From: Amphiura filiformis
Lineage: Eukaryota > Echinodermata > Ophiuroidea > Amphilepidida > Amphiuridae
Length of the DNA: 64,000 nt
NCBI RefSeq assembly: GCF_039555335.1
Contig: NC_092636.1
Span: forward strand, 59,523,991 to 59,587,990
Direction of reading: 5' to 3'
Below the pieces are notes generated by a model that was not told the DNA's origin, searched no databases, and saw only the letters and a program-made list of their open reading frames with translations. The translations under genes were made by a program, and so were the position numbers. Shown piece by piece: positions 24,201 to 32,965 of this stretch. Position 1 is the first letter of the stretch; each line of letters begins with the position of its first letter.

Positions 24201-27200
24201 TTATGGTTGCACATTCAGGTACTTCTTTTGAAAGTCCTAAACAAGGTATAGCCAGCAGCAAGTTGTAGATGTTATAGGCCTAAATATAAGAAAACGTTTA
24301 GAGTTAAGATCAGGTGAACAATACATCGAATGAGCACGAAACTTCACATTTATGTTCAGAAAGGTGTCTTCTTAACATGATTTGAAAGGAATATAAAAAT
24401 TCCAAAGGGACTAAGCTGGTGATTTAATGTGTAACTCGAGATCTACTTGTTCAATTTTTTAACCTTTTTACAGAGGGTATGATAGAGGTATTACTGGCAA
24501 CTCTGCCAAATTACAGCTCAGTAGGCCACGTTTTCACCTGATCTTACTGATTTGAATATTTTGTGCCATTCTTGAGCAGTGCTAAACTCAGCCACTGGCA
24601 ATTAAGCGCACTGTGGCGATGGACCAATTTTGACTCGCACTTACAGAAAAACAAAATAAGTTATGTTGCTGTAATTTGCAAGATAGTTACAAAATATAAT
24701 TGGCAGTAACTTCCCAAATTTTACAGAAAAATATTGAAAAATAAAAGAATGAGATCAATTTAGAAATGTATGTGCAAGCAGTGCACAGTTGAGCTCCCTG
24801 CATGTCTATGGGAGTGTTCTAATCAAGTTGATGGTTCATTGGTCATCCCTACTTAAAGTGTATGTAGGTGGGATGAAAAGCCGACGATCAATTGAAAATT
24901 TTCAATTGATCGCCTGCTTTTCCTCCCAGCTACATACACTTTAAGAATATATCATTAGATTTATAAAATTTACTTGAGGACTGTTATATATCAAAAATGT
25001 GAAAAATATCAAATTTTAATAATTTGTCATAAAATTTGTATTATATCGTGAATTTCAAAAAATGAAAATTATTTGATATCAGAAAGACATTCTTCGTATT
25101 CAGAATGCAATTCGATATGTCTGATGTGATCTCATGTCCCACAAAAAATACTGTCGACACGCTTAAAACGCTCATTCAAGATCCCTTAAGTGGTTTAAAA
25201 GTAGTGCTATTTTTTACTTGAATGATACCGTAAATGTTCGCCTAATGGCGCCTCTGGGCTCCTTTGCCTTGGGGTAAATTTCATTTCAAATAAAGAGCTC
25301 CCTCCTCTAAAATCCCAACAAGAATTAAAGTTCCGTGCCCTTATTTGCCTTGGGGTAAATTTCATGTCAAATAAAGAGCTCCCTCCTCTAAAATCCCAAC
25401 AAGAATTAAAGTTCCGTGCCCTTATTTGTTGGTGGGAATTTTACGGGAGGGCACTTTTTGGTTTTGCCTAAAATTCTACTTATGTCAAGGGAGCTCATAG
25501 CGCCATTAGGCAAACGTTTACGGTATATGAATGCATGCTGCCCCATATACATGTGTTTGAAGTGGGGTAGAATGTAGCAGCTTCACACTACAATATATTT
25601 CTTAATTACAAATATTTGTTTTTCTTTATGCAGTCAGTAGAAATGTTGGACTGTGTTTCATCATGTGCTGCAGTCCTCAACAAGCAGCAACTTCTACTGT
25701 TTTGTGTTCCAACCGACAAGCAAATATCTCCTATCCCACAATGCATTTCTCATTCACATCCCCTCCTATCTCAACTCCAAGGCATTTTACCATCACATGG
25801 TATGCCTGATAATGCATTTTGGGTAAGTAATTTTCCTGTGACTTTACATGGGAAATTGGATAGACCAATCCTATGTGAGATAGCAAAGGATGCAGCAGGT
25901 AGTGTGGGTAGTGTTGAGAGCAATGATGTCAGGGAGAAGCTTTATCAACTATGGCAGGTGAGTTCAATACATCAGCAGCAGATCTCTATCTAGTTCATCT
26001 AGATGTGACAATATGATTTACTTTAATAGTCAACACTAGTTTTAGTAATAGAATCTATTTGAGTAGGTAATGCTTTCTGCTAATTATCACATGTTGTGAA
26101 TGCTCATCAAATGTACTTTTAGTGAAGATATTTGTTGGATTATTGATTTTCCCAATTTAAGATTTCTACATATTTGTCTTCAATTTTTTTCTCGGAATAA
26201 ATCATTAATATTGGTGTATTGCGAGATAAGTGTGACTGTAACACAAATATTCGGATGAAAATGTAACATTACTGTTCTTAATTGATTTGGTGTTATGTAA
26301 CTTTATTATTACACAGATGGTGTTGCCTCATGGTGCAGCCATAGATGACATCAGTAATTTTCTGCAGCTTGGTGGAGATTCATTCCAAGCAGTACACATG
26401 GCATCTCAGATGGAACTGTGGTGTAAGAGACCACTTCCAGACTTTGTAGATAATCTTTTACATAAATGCTTTGGTGATATAGTTGTGTATGTACAAGATT
26501 GTTTTTCCAAACAAGAAACTATTCAAGATGTGAACTCAGGGCATACATTAGAATATGGGGAGGGTCATGAAAGAAAACCATCTGATGTACATTCTGATTG
26601 CACAAACCAAGACACATCTTCTCCTGATGCTCTATCCCACAAGGCATGCAACTTCCTGTGTACTTGTTGCTATGCTGCTGTAAGGCGAGGATCTCAGGTG
26701 ACATTTTGCAGACAGCAGGCCTGTAGGTCTGATGAAACAAATGCAAGACCATTGGTGGATGCAGGGTTACCATGGAAACCTGAAGTAATTCAGATGAGAT
26801 GGAAATATGACACTGGGAAATGTGTGGATGCATCACCACTTGTGGTAAGATGGAGGTAAGTATATTAATGTAGACAGATACTTAGGTATCATTATTCATT
26901 TTTGGCGAAAAAAATAAGGAAATGCAAAGAATGAAGTAAAGCAATAAGCAAAAAGTTCACATGTGTACTGATTTTGGATAAGATCTAATCTTTGTTATGT
27001 TGTTTGTTTTGTAAAGTTTGATCGGCTTAGGCGAAAGTTTTTATTACTGTGCACATCAATGAAGTCCCAACTCGTGCTGTGTAAATTGAAATTCACATAA
27101 GCGTGGGCCAGCCACGCATTACTTAACGCATGATTAGTACAATTGCTGCGCCCAACTGCGTGCACACCATTCTATATCAATACACGCTCTTATGAGTCTT

Positions 27201-30200
27201 CTTTTTTTAGCCGAACAAACTTTATCAGAGAATTTTTTTAAATGCATACGAGCACCAGCTGTAGAGAAAGTGAACATACTTATGAGACAATTTTTGGACC
27301 ATAATGTACATAAGTACCAGTGATTACACTGGTAAAATTTCATTGATATAGCTCCTTCATATCTGGGTGATTTAAAAAACTTTTTGATACCCCCTCGTAT
27401 ATCATCATATTCAAAGTATTTTTAACATGTTGTTTTTTCGAATTAGATCCAAAGCTGTGGTGTATATTGGTTCACATTCACATAAGTTTGCTGCTATTTC
27501 CATGGAAACTGGTGATGCATTGTGGGAAAGTACCCTAGGTGACAGGGTGGAATCATCAGCTTGCTTGTCAGCTTGTGGGAAATATGTTGTAGTTGGTAAG
27601 TGTCAGGAATAATATTGCTTTTATCACAAATATATCAGGATTGATGTCCTGACTGGCAAATGGGTCATGACTATAATGTGCTTGAAGGGGTGTGTGTGTA
27701 GGCGCTTGTTTTCACCTACAAACGTGGACTTTGATTCCACACTTATGTAGTGAAAAACCATAAACTGCGAAACGTGGACGTCCACGGTCGTAGGACAGTG
27801 GCAGAGGGTGCTATACAGCATAACTTTGCATATGGGGTAGGGTCCTCTATGGTAGGTGTAATACCAGGACCACGGTTAGCGGTGAAATATCAAAGAAGTC
27901 CACGTTTGGATTATGATATGTCTGTGTGTGTGGGTCCACGGTTTCACTGTTAACAACCACACACACAATAAGGGTCCACGGTTGTCGGTGAAGGCGTGTA
28001 GGTGGGGGTGGGTGCTTGTATGTGTGTTTACATGTATTTGGGTGTGCAAGAAAGTGTTCTAGCAAAAGAGCAATATATTCAGAGATAGTGATTTTTAACA
28101 CAGAGGCCAAGTTATCAACGCAAATCATTGTGCTATAACTGAGTTTCATTAATGTTGAGGTTTTGCATCAAATGTAAATCACAATCTCTCAAATGTATAC
28201 AAGTTTGACTTACTGCCAGTTACAGGAGACTAATAATACTACTTGATTCCAAAGTAAACAACTCATCCACAGTGATCTTTAAATAGCGTGGTCATGCATC
28301 CCATGAAGTCAGCACTAAAACAAAGTTTTCAACTTTCCATTCTTGCCTTCCAGGATGTTATGACAGTCATGTTTATTTTCTAGACTGTAATTCTGGTTTT
28401 GTTTACTGGAAATATAAGACTCGGGGACCTGTGAAGAGTTCTCCTGTAGCTGATAGTGACTCCTCATTGGTTTATATTGGGTCACATGACCAACATCTGT
28501 ATGCACTGTGCACTAAGGTAAGCATGGAAAATAAAACAAAATGGTGGTTCAATTTCATCCACAGAGGAGAAAGAAACAGAGCCCGTACAACCAGTCAAAG
28601 TCCGGTGTATTATATGATGTAAGTTCTCGCATATTCATGAGGGCCGATTGTTCGATCGTGCCGTGTCTAACAATCACGGCAGCGCTGCGTGCCTTCATGT
28701 GCGTTGCGTACTTTCGCGATTACGCGATAGACCGTGAAAATACGCAGTAATTGCGTAGCAGTCTCGCCTGTCGCATTTCTTGGAACAATCGGCCCTCATT
28801 ATCGGGTGATGCTGAGACTTTGACTGGTTGTACGCGGTCTGTTTTCTTTCTCCTCTGTGATTTCAACATACTTTGTGGGAATTGAAATTGATTCTTTCAA
28901 ACCTACGAGGCAAGAATCAAGAAAGAATCAAGTGATTCTTTATCATGTTGCCCAAAAGGTGTAGTTTATTAAAAGTTTAGGAGAATCATTGAAATTTATT
29001 CTATTGTGTAATTCTTGGTGCATTTGAATGTGGATGCGGACGTGATGAGTCATTACTCATTTATCAAGCAAAATCATTCATTTGTCCATTTAATATGTTT
29101 TTGCTTCAATATTTGAAAATAGATCCAATCTTGTAGTCATACAGGTATCTCAGAAGCAATAGTTTTTGTTTGTTTGTTTGCTTCAGAATTGTTTTGTATT
29201 TAAAGTATGTTATTAACTGTGGTGCTTGTGTGTAAGATAAGAAATTGGAGGACCCACATACAGGAAAATGAATCATCACTCTTGTAAAGACTATGAGAAG
29301 CTTGCTGCCCAAAAAGATGACCTCTAACAATACATTTACTTGTGCAGCATAGCTAGGTGAAAATTATTTGGTGCTTGTTGTGTTGGTGAAGCTTCACAAA
29401 TGCAAGGGTACATTACACAAAGCACACTTGATGTAGATGCTGTACCCAAATGCATGTATACTATTGTTTTTCAATCCAAAATGTTATCATAAGCACCACC
29501 GCACTGCCTTACATAGCAAATCAAGTATACATATGAAATGTATGGTGATGTGTTTTTCTTTCTCTGTATAGGATAAGACGTGTGTATGGCAAATACATTG
29601 TGGAGGTGGTTCTGTGTTTTCCTCACCTGTTATCTCATACCAAACCCAGAGTGTTTATGTAGGCACATTGTGTGGGAATCTCTTGGCTGTAACAAAGGTA
29701 AGCTACACTGTAGGATGGTACCATCCTCTCCCACCAGAGGTGACTCTCTCATAAGCATACTGTAAGAAGAATGGTGTCACCAGCTACCTACCTCTCACCA
29801 TTTATTATATAGGTCTTGATGTACAAGTCTTCCACCTCCTCCCCAAAGCCAGTTATATTTGCTAGTATTACTTACTACTGTATTTTTAAGAGATGCAGAA
29901 ATTGTTGAGGACTATAAAAGTTAAGAAATATGCTTTACACTTTAGTATGTTGTGGTCATGCAGTACAGCCAGATGCTATCATAATCGGGTTGCTGATGGA
30001 TTGATAGAAAAATACTGTTGCAAAATTTGATTTTCAATCAGTACAAGGAATTACATTTATGTGAAAGAATATACAAATGTAATACACCAGTAATAACACA
30101 ATTGAGATAAATGTACAAAGGGGTGTCAGAAGTGATAATTAACTCGTAGCCTCAAAAGTTTATTTTTAGGAAGCAAGTGTTTATGCCAACCTAAATTTCA

Positions 30201-31409
30201 GGATTTTTAAAAATATTATATTGAATAGAGCAATTTGGATCACATTTGTTTCAAATATTTTGTTTGTTTATTTGTTTTTAGAGCACAGGACAGTTGCAGT
30301 GGAACTACAAATGTCCCAAACCAATTTTTTCATCTCCAGTCATCTCTGCCATAGGTGTGATTGTAGGCTGTGCAGATGGAAGTTTATATTGCATCAGTTA
30401 TACTGGAACCACGGTATGTCAAAAGCAATTCTTCTTCCAAGGGTACTTGCCTCTGAGGTCACATGTTCAATCCGTGTGTGGGTATTGGCTTTGGTAAATT
30501 AAAGATGACATTATTCTGTCCTTTGGAGGGGTCATTAAGCTGACAGTTCTATGTACAGATAGCACCTGGCTGTCCCAGTTGTTTTTTCATGGGAGCCCTT
30601 TAGATTAACATTGCTAGTTGGGAGCCATTTGCAAAGTTGAAGCACTAAAATAGAATTTTAAAAGAAAAGGAAAAAATACTGACATTTTGCCATTAGACAA
30701 TCAAATCAGTTATCCAGCTCACCAGTATTTTGAAGACAGGTCTAGAGATCCTATTCCTGTTTTATTTTTGTTATTCTTTGTATGATTTTCATTTCAGCTT
30801 TGGACCTTTGAGACTCAAGCTCCTATATTTTCTTCTCCATGTGTTTACCCATCCACACCCAGCAAATCCACGGACTGCAACAATACCAAAACTCAGTATG
30901 TTGTATTTGGATCCCATGATCATTATGTGTATTGTGTTGATAACATCCAAGGAGGACTATTATGGAAGACAGAGCTAAAGAGTCAAGTATATGCGACATC
31001 TTTCATTTTTGAAAGTGAAAGCTTCCAGAAGAGACTAAATGATCATAGAACAGTTGATAAGGAAGGTGATGGAAGAAAGAGACTAATAGTTAAAGAAACA
31101 AGCAGTAGTAATGAACCAATCAGAAAGTGTGTACGATTAGGAAATGAAATTGATCAACCAATGAGGGACCATGTAAACAGTGTCAGTGATCAGAATCCAA
31201 ATGAACTGCATCCTAGTAACATTGTGGACAATTTATTTGTTGTTGTGGCATGTACTAGTGGTACAGTATCAATCTTGGATATATCTACCGGTGGTATTTT
31301 GTCTAGTTATGAGCTGCCTGGTGAAGTATTTTCATCACCTGTGGTTGAGAACAATACCATTGTCATTGGATGCAGGGATGACTTTGTTTACTGCTTGGAT
31401 ATAATTTGA
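14979..31409 (+). CDS. AASDH: AASDH (ACSF4) gene: adenylation, carrier and PQQ-propeller protein, 15 coding exons
   Basis: Joining 14979-15223, 16629-16749, 17149-17250, 18541-18659, 19636-19825, 20435-20682, 21674-21768, 22541-22719, 25634-25957, 26317-26855, 27447-27595, 28354-28517, 29572-29697, 30282-30413 and 30798-31409 gives 1114 residues with every intron phase consistent. Human AASDH is about 1,100. The domain order is an ANL-type adenylation domain (about 1-525; HTSGTTGKPK at 170-179, YGITE at 316-320, TGDL at 398-401, GRQDDQIKRHGKRI at 413-426, catalytic-type K507 in HGKLDR), a carrier domain with LGGDS (predicted 4'-phosphopantetheine at S563), then PQQ-type repeats (about 725-1114) forming a beta-propeller. 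The family is the animal relative of insect Ebony and fungal Lys2-type adenylating enzymes, and its physiological substrate is unsettled. I see no reductase or dehydrogenase domain. The start ATG has A at -3 and G at +4. Confidence 0.96.
16203..16455. mobile_element. MITE TGTGACCC family, copy 1 (AASDH intron 1)
   Basis: Perfect terminal inverted repeats TGTGACCCATCACATCGAAA plus CAGACCAC / complement, bordered by TA on both sides. The unit is 253 bp and non-coding. A second copy in opposite orientation is at 20745-20995. Confidence 0.9.
16629..16749 (+). CDS. AASDH: AASDH coding exon 2
   Basis: Acceptor CTTTCAG, donor CTGCAG/GTAAGC, phase 2 in and 0 out. It encodes residues 82-122 with VPCCFVPLDPKAPS, equivalent to the human VPAAYVPIEPDSP segment that follows the nucleotide-fold beta strand. 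Confidence 0.94.
17149..17250 (+). CDS. AASDH: AASDH coding exon 3
   Basis: Acceptor ATTTCAG, phase 0 both sides, residues 123-156 (NFHDTIGQQWDIELC and on). Two usable donors lie 9 bp apart: CAG/GTAAAC at 17250 and AAA/GTAAGT at 17259. The second adds three residues (VNK) in frame. This is a variable linker before the A3 motif. Confidence 0.82.
17473..17690. mobile_element. MITE, copy 1 of a TA-flanked family (AASDH intron 3)
   Basis: Inverted ends are built on AGAGAGTAACGCCATGTTGG / AACATGTTGTTACTCTCAAC. It is about 218 bp, bordered by TA. A related copy is at 34221-34438, sharing the interior ACCCTTCTATGTGTG-like core. Confidence 0.82.
17772..18025. mobile_element. MITE (AASDH intron 3)
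   Basis: AATATCAGATTTTGTTGTCC, AGAATTTTACTCAC and, further in, TGGAAGATTTCATCAGT are matched in inverted order at the right end (ACTGATGAAATCTTCCA, GTGAGTAAAATTCTGGAC, CAAAATCTGATATT). Length is about 254 bp. It starts 82 bp after the previous MITE. Confidence 0.87.
18541..18659 (+). CDS. AASDH: AASDH coding exon 4 (P-loop exon)
   Basis: Acceptor CCCTGCAG, donor CTCAG/GTTGGT, phase 0 in and 2 out. It carries the ATP-binding A3 motif YVMHTSGTTGKPKI and then RVPHQCIVPNI, nearly identical to vertebrate AASDH. Confidence 0.96.
18753..19446. mobile_element. Outer MITE with CCCGGCCCCCCAACTC ends (AASDH intron 4)
   Basis: Long inverted repeats: TTTCCCGGCCCCCCAACTCA and on to GAGAGTTACCAAAT at 18753-18810, with the complement at 19393-19446. 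The interior has repeated CCCCTTTT-rich segments and contains a complete second MITE at 18856-19071. Confidence 0.87.
18856..19071. mobile_element. Inner MITE, PIF/Harbinger-like, TTA target
   Basis: The ends AGGTTCGTTCATACTACCAC continuing CGCATTTGCGATGCG are inverted at the right over about 50 bp. The element is bordered by TTA on both sides (18853-18855 and 19072-19074), the 3-bp target type of PIF/Harbinger elements. It is inserted inside the 18753-19446 element. Confidence 0.88.
19636..19825 (+). CDS. AASDH: AASDH coding exon 5
   Basis: Acceptor ACATCAG, donor ATACAG/GTATGT, phase 2 in and 0 out. Residues 196-259 include LTFDTSIVEIFLALSQGA, the A4-region segment that shapes the acyl pocket in this family. 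Confidence 0.95.
20435..20682 (+). CDS. AASDH: AASDH coding exon 6
   Basis: Acceptor TATCCAG, donor CAAAG/GTATGT. Residues 260-342 contain ATPTLIRRF, the FGGEPCP loop and the A5 motif IYGITEVSCWAS that contacts the adenylate. Confidence 0.96.
20745..20995. mobile_element. MITE TGTGACCC family, copy 2 (AASDH intron 6)
   Basis: Same family as 16203-16455 but in reverse orientation: its interior (TTTATGAAGCAAAACAAG) is the complement of the first copy. The TIR is slightly decayed (TGTGACCC / GGGTCGCA). Confidence 0.88.
21177..21644. mobile_element. TTAA-flanked MITE (AASDH intron 6)
   Basis: AGCCATATTATAACATT at the left and AATGTTATAATATGGCT at the right, each bordered by TTAA (21173-21176, 21645-21648). 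The length is about 468 bp with no coding frame. The target site resembles piggyBac or Kolobok types. Confidence 0.83.
21674..21768 (+). CDS. AASDH: AASDH coding exon 7
   Basis: Acceptor TTGTAG, donor ATTG/GTAAGA, phase 2 in and 1 out. Residues 342-374 (SVPIGDPLDDTIIEVRDKHG) match the stretch between A5 and A6 of adenylating enzymes. Confidence 0.94.
22010..22415 (+). mobile_element. tRNA-derived SINE (AASDH intron 7)
   Basis: The head has a pol III A-box-like GTTGGCCCAGCAGTTG near 22016-22031 and a B box GGGTTCAAGCCC near 22060-22071. A body of about 300 bp follows and ends in CTATATAAATCCAAAATTTA with a TTTA tail, a 3' end typical of SINEs mobilised by L2/CR1-like LINEs. Confidence 0.8.
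22541..22719 (+). CDS. AASDH: AASDH coding exon 8
   Basis: Acceptor TTTCAG, donor CAACAG/GTAAAT, phase 1 in and 0 out. It carries the A7 motif (RDTGDLV), with the aspartate that binds the ribose, and the A8 hinge GRQDDQIKRHGKRI, where the C-terminal subdomain rotates. Confidence 0.96.
23266..25185. mobile_element. TTAA-flanked palindromic MITE with internal insertion (AASDH intron 8)
   Basis: Arms of more than 200 bp: 23266-23496 and about 24946-25185 are inverted copies (GACATATCGAATTGCATTCT and its complement). They end GGGAT/ATCCC and are flanked by TTAA at 23262-23265 and 25186-25189. The centre is the palindrome ACTTTAAG...GATCAATTGAAAATTTTCAA... at 24851-24945. The left arm is separated from the centre by a 1354-bp insertion. 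Confidence 0.85.
23497..24850. mobile_element. 1354-bp DNA element inserted in the palindromic MITE
   Basis: It begins AGGGATAACCATCAA and ends TTGATGGTTCATTGGTCATC CCT, and is flanked by the 9-bp duplication ACTTAAAGT (23488-23496 and 24851-24859). It encodes no transposase. The part 24043-24255 is homologous to the MITE at 12852-13060, so it carries or recombined with that family. A 9-bp duplication fits Mutator-type elements, but the superfamily is a guess. Confidence 0.75.
25228..25523. mobile_element. TA-flanked MITE with 81-bp internal duplication
   Basis: CCGTAAATGTTCGCCTAATG plus GCGC is inverted against GCGCCATTAGGCAAACGTTT plus ACGG, both ends followed by TA. An internal 81-bp tandem duplication (period seen at 25263 and 25344) is almost perfect. 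The terminal CCGTAAA word is shared with the element at 5379-5965. Confidence 0.87.
25634..25957 (+). CDS. AASDH: AASDH coding exon 9
   Basis: Acceptor TATGCAG, donor ATGGCAG/GTGAGT, phase 0 both sides. It encodes residues 434-541, the small C-terminal subdomain with LPSHGMPD and LHGKLDR (A10 lysine at 507), then VREKLYQLWQ leading into the carrier domain. Confidence 0.95.
26317..26855 (+). CDS. AASDH: AASDH coding exon 10 (carrier domain)
   Basis: Acceptor ACACAG, donor TGGAG/GTAAGT, phase 0 in and 2 out. It holds the carrier motif NFLQLGGDSFQAV (S563), a poorly conserved acidic/Cys-rich linker, and MRWKYDTGKCVDASPLVV. That last block is the strongly conserved entry to the propeller (human RWRSDTGKCVDASPLVV). 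Confidence 0.95.
27447..27595 (+). CDS. AASDH: AASDH coding exon 11 (first propeller repeats)
   Basis: Acceptor GAATTAG, donor GTTG/GTAAGT, phase 2 in and 1 out. It encodes VVYIGSHSHKFAAISMETGD and LWESTLGDRVESSACLS, PQQ-type repeats of the Lx-GD/SSP kind. Confidence 0.94.
27620..28060. repeat. GT-rich intron 11 stretch with GGTCCACGGTT repeats
   Basis: GTCCACGGT-type words occur near 27779, 27867, 27931 and 27972 among TGTG-rich sequence, with ACGTGGACGTCCACGGTCG a local palindrome. I see no gene here. Confidence 0.45.
28354..28517 (+). CDS. AASDH: AASDH coding exon 12
   Basis: Acceptor CTTCCAG, donor ACTAAG/GTAAGC, phase 1 in and 0 out. It encodes GCYDSHVYFLDCNSGFVYWK and VYIGSHDQHLYAL, the second to third blades. 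Confidence 0.94.
28560..28859. mobile_element. hAT-like MITE, 300 bp (AASDH intron 12)
   Basis: CACAGAGGAGAAAGAAACAG and on to AACCAGTCAAAGTC is inverted at the right end (GACTTTGACTGGTT...). The flanks ATTTCATC (28552-28559) and ATTTCAAC (28860-28867) form an 8-bp duplication with one mismatch, as for hAT elements. An inner inverted pair ATGAGGGCCGATTGTTC / GAACAATCGGCCCTCAT lies inside. Confidence 0.85.
29572..29697 (+). CDS. AASDH: AASDH coding exon 13
   Basis: Acceptor CTGTATAG, donor ACAAAG/GTAAGC, phase 0 both sides. It encodes CVWQIHCGGGSVFSSPVIS and VYVGTLCGNLLAV, one propeller blade. Confidence 0.93.
30282..30413 (+). CDS. AASDH: AASDH coding exon 14
   Basis: Acceptor GTTTTTAG, donor ACCACG/GTATGT, phase 0 both sides. 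It encodes LQWNYKCPKPIFSSPVIS and VGCADGSLYCIS, one blade. Confidence 0.93.
30798..31409 (+). CDS. AASDH: AASDH coding exon 15 (terminal)
   Basis: Acceptor CATTTCAG. It runs without a further intron to TGA at 31407-31409. Blades LWTFETQAPIFSSPC, YVVFGSHDHYVYCVD and the C-terminal YELPGEVFSSPVV / IGCRDDFVYCLD are nearly identical in pattern to the vertebrate protein. Residues about 985-1055 are a hydrophilic, charged insert between two blade strands. The corresponding human segment is only some 15 residues. Confidence 0.95.
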   Translation, partial: LWTFETQAPIFSSPCVYPSTPSKSTDCNNTKTQYVVFGSHDHYVYCVDNIQGGLLWKTELKSQVYATSFIFESESFQKRLNDHRTVDKEGDGRKRLIVKETSSSNEPIRKCVRLGNEIDQPMRDHVNSVSDQNPNELHPSNIVDNLFVVVACTSGTVSILDISTGGILSSYELPGEVFSSPVVENNTIVIGCRDDFVYCLDII

Positions 31410-31463
31410 ACTACTTGATATTTAAATTAGGCCAGCAATATGCATGTTTCGCAACTATATATA

Positions 31464-31716
31464 TGTGATGCGATCAAGCAAAATCAGTCGGAACTCGGAA
31501 ATATTGATTTTGAGATATAGCCAAACAAAGTCAACATTTCCTTTTGTTTCCTGTTGTTTTGGAAACTCTTTAATTGCTCATATCTTTGGAACTGGTTGTT
31601 GAATTTCAATGGGGTTTTCTGCAAAATGCAGCTTTGCAAATGCTTTTTACTATCCTATAAAAAATTAAAAATTAATTATTTCTGAGTTCCAACTGATTTT
31701 GCTTAATCACATCACA
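31464..31716. mobile_element. MITE just after the AASDH stop codon
   Basis: TGTGATGCGATCAAGCAAAA continuing TCAGTCGGAACTC is inverted against GAGTTCCAACTGATTTTGCT continuing TAATCACATCACA, flanked by TA. It starts 55 bp past the stop codon, so it probably forms part of the 3' UTR. Confidence 0.85.
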
Positions 31717-31718
31717 TA

Positions 31719-32440
31719 TTCGTCTGCAGAGTGCTACACTGTCGTAAGTGCAGTTTGGACAATTTTACAGGAGGAGCAGATTTGTGTTTTGCGTAGCCGT
31801 TTGTTTCCAAGTAGCCATAAAATGACATGGGAATATAAAGCAATTTAATTATTAACTATATAAATGGTGTTTAAAGTTAATCAATATATGAATTATTTAC
31901 TGATTTAGATGTCGTAAGTGCCACATACAATAGTGTTGCATCCACTGCTAAATTAGGATATGCGTAATATCAGCTCAAAATATCCAATATCATTATAATT
32001 TTTATGTTACTTAACAACAATTTATTTTGGCACATAATATTTATAATAGCAAGACACATTTTGCCCTAATGACTGTTATCTCTCAAGATTTATTACTGAA
32101 TCTAAAAATAAAAACACCGGATTTATCGTCTCTATTACCAGTCATGGGAGCTATGAACTTAGCCAGCTTGGTGATAACGCCTACAGCCGTCGGTGTCACA
32201 GTCAGTGATGTGTTAGCAGACTATCGTTAGTGGCATGTACGATAGGCTTGCAGGCATTAATAAAATTGCAATGCATTGCACTTAAGGTATTTTATTTCAT
32301 AAATTGTAAATAATTAAGTAATTTTGAAACTTAAAACCTGGTTTAAAATGTGTGTTTTTAAATTGCCTTGCATAATTCGTCAACATCTCAAATTGGCCAA
32401 AAATATTGCTTATGATAGCGTAGCACTCTGCCGACATATT
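31719..32440. mobile_element. Second MITE in the AASDH 3' region
   Basis: TTCGTCTGCAGAGTGCTACA and GTAGCACTCTGCCGACATAT are inverted ends of a 720-bp unit abutting the previous MITE. The word GTCGTAAGTGC recurs inside (31742, 31911). It contains the two candidate AASDH polyadenylation signals. Confidence 0.75.
32107..32264 (+). terminator. AASDH: Candidate AASDH polyadenylation signals
   Basis: AATAAA at 32107-32112 and at 32259-32264, both inside the MITE at 31719-32440. No AATAAA is seen between the stop codon and these positions, so the gene may use a transposon-supplied 3' end. This is inference only. Confidence 0.35.
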
Positions 32441-32744
32441 ATTTCTAAAGGAATGATATATAACCTAGCAACTAAGACAGGATCTTACCTGGTCCAATCT
32501 TAACTCTCCATCCAAAATGACAGGTAGATGGGTGACTTCTTAAATTCAAATTTCAAGAGATGTCTTTGAGCAATTATTCCACTTCATTAAAAAAAATTGG
32601 TTTCCAAAGGAAATTCGCCAATTTGAACAGCTCGGTCAGCAACAAATGCTATCCTCGAAGGTATCCAATGCTTATGCTGCAAGATATTGCATTAAGCAGC
32701 CAACAAAACAATGTTCTTGTAATCAAATAATTTAACCTGGGTAA

Positions 32745-32965
32745 ATCATTCAGTGTTGAAACACTGCTCTCCCATGATGCCCAGGGACCAGTGGAAAGTA
32801 TGGGAACTGGCTGTCAGGTCTTTGTCATACACTACATCTGTCCCCCAATTCAATAATGGGAGTCAGATAATTGAATCATTTTCCCCGCTGGGTATAAAAT
32901 TTAATTGAACCAGGGACCTCTTGAACCAGATGCAAAGACCTTAACCACTGGGCCACACACTGTTC
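32745..32965 (-). mobile_element. tRNA-derived SINE, minus strand
   Basis: On the minus strand TGTGGCCCAGTGGTTAAG (A box, near 32940-32957) is followed about 35 bp later by CCTGGTTCAATT (B box, near 32898-32909). A non-tRNA body follows towards 32745. It is not homologous in its body to the SINE at 22010. Confidence 0.7.

Noticed and set aside
26519-26839. Minus-strand open frame of 106 codons
   Set aside because: It is the antisense shadow of AASDH exon 10.
14979-31409. Classification of AASDH as a complete NRPS or Lys2-like aminoadipate reductase
   Set aside because: There is no NAD(P)-binding reductase domain after the carrier domain. PQQ-type propeller repeats follow instead, as in animal AASDH.
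32027-32230. Plus-strand frame downstream of AASDH
   Set aside because: It lies wholly inside the second 3' MITE and does not continue the AASDH reading.
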